DNA of 64,000 bases from Reticulitermes speratus (Eukaryota > Arthropoda > Insecta > Blattodea > Rhinotermitidae), in assembly GCA_021186555.1 (NCBI GenBank), contig JAJKFL010000026.1:5969209-6033208 (forward strand), read 5' to 3'. Made by a program: the position numbers and the translations under genes. Positions 63,913 to 64,000 of the stretch are shown one piece after another (position 1 is the stretch's first letter; each line of letters opens with the position of its first letter). The notes under the pieces are model-generated. The model worked only from the letters and a program-made list of their open reading frames with translations, did not search any database and was not told the origin of the DNA.

Positions 63913-64000
63913 TGAAGAGTACTATGGTACTGCCTGTTGTACGGTGAAGAGTACCATGGTACTCTTCACCGTACAACAGGCAGTACCATAGTACTCTTCA
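63913..64000. repeat. perfect 88-bp palindrome at the window edge
   Basis: Two 44-bp arms meet at 63956/63957 (gagtaccatggtactc at the centre) with no mismatch or spacer. Each arm contains gtactgcctgttgtacggtg or its complement, and a further direct copy lies at 63894-63912. Confidence 0.95.

Larger units (their letters stand above)
63555..64000. mobile_element. left half of an inverted-repeat element, cut by the window edge
   Basis: Left end caccgtgcatcttcgtcat, box ccaactgatgcac, a minus-strand hammerhead-like motif and an interior matching 40980-41110 (acttatatattataagttaa, ttgcggaagt). It ends in a perfect palindrome that reaches the window edge. Confidence 0.75.

Noticed and set aside
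1-64000. Retrovirus, LTR element, Polinton or toxin gene remnants
   Set aside because: No gag, protease, integrase, LTR pair, capsid or envelope-like reading recognised; the retroelement signals present are LINE, SINE and Penelope-like.

Overview
This window is non-coding, repeat-dense DNA from a large insect genome. A cockroach-like (Blattodea) source fits best, because the non-LTR retrotransposon tail with the reading [11 protein letters not shown] and the SINE families resemble those I associate with Periplaneta; that attribution is recognition, not computation. I see no bacterial operons, ribosome binding sites, CRISPR arrays or rRNA. I also recognise no retrovirus, LTR element or Polinton copy.

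Only one stretch looks like a host gene: a short exon at 42499-42614 (+). It has a polypyrimidine-AG acceptor, an ATG, 21 codons resembling the N-terminus of type I diacylglycerol kinases, and a GTAAGT donor. A 1.05-kb minisatellite of 12-bp units starts 39 bp after the donor. Most of the window is probably the upstream region or intron and the following intron of that gene.

The rest is mobile DNA and its by-products. (1) There are at least four tRNA-derived SINE families, here called A to D, several copies with clear target-site duplications (TSDs). (2) 3' ends of one non-LTR LINE family recur at 33.1, 42.0, 46.1, 47.5, 48.1, 49.3, 56.1 and 62.4 kb. One copy is framed by a 15-bp TSD, another is split by a SINE. 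(3) DNA transposons include two internally deleted mariner elements (14909-16280, 52356-52744), a 74-bp mariner relic, hAT-like and pogo/Tigger-like MITEs, and a 2.37-kb element with CACTG ends and TAA TSDs (59837-62206). The last carries a frameshifted gene of an orphan repeated protein family and sits inside a SINE-B whose own TSDs are intact. (4) Tandem arrays with unit lengths from 12 to 143 bp occupy roughly a fifth of the window. Several grew inside a transposable element.

The most unusual component is a dispersed family of inverted-repeat elements carrying a hammerhead-ribozyme-like RNA motif (stem I, CUGANGAU, stem II, GAAAC-AU(AU)-GUA, stem I'). About 20 copies are present, often as facing pairs on opposite strands. 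Stem I and stem II sequences differ between copies while keeping pairing, so the fold is supported by covariation. Box 1 always carries one extra U compared with the canonical hammerhead, so catalysis is an open question. One complete 241-bp copy (40204-40444) sits in a SINE between 13-bp TSDs. Related motifs are known in Penelope-like retroelements. The last element runs off the right edge of the window at the centre of a perfect palindrome.

Layout: 0-6.6 kb SINEs, 31-bp and 14-bp arrays; 6.8-8.1 kb 70-bp array; 10.7-11.8 kb 114-bp satellite; 14.9-16.3 kb mariner with 50-bp array; 19.4-22.6 kb SINE, 40-bp and 22-bp arrays; 23-29.3 kb ribozyme-motif elements and the palindromic complex; 30.5-38.8 kb arrays and LINE/SINE nests; 39-41.5 kb ribozyme-motif elements; 42.5 kb exon and minisatellite; 44-52.7 kb nested LINE, SINE, hAT and mariner; 53-55 kb composite SINE and paired motifs; 56-59.4 kb microsatellite and second 114-bp array; 59.6-62.3 kb CACTA-like element in a SINE; 62.3-64 kb SINE and half an inverted-repeat element.
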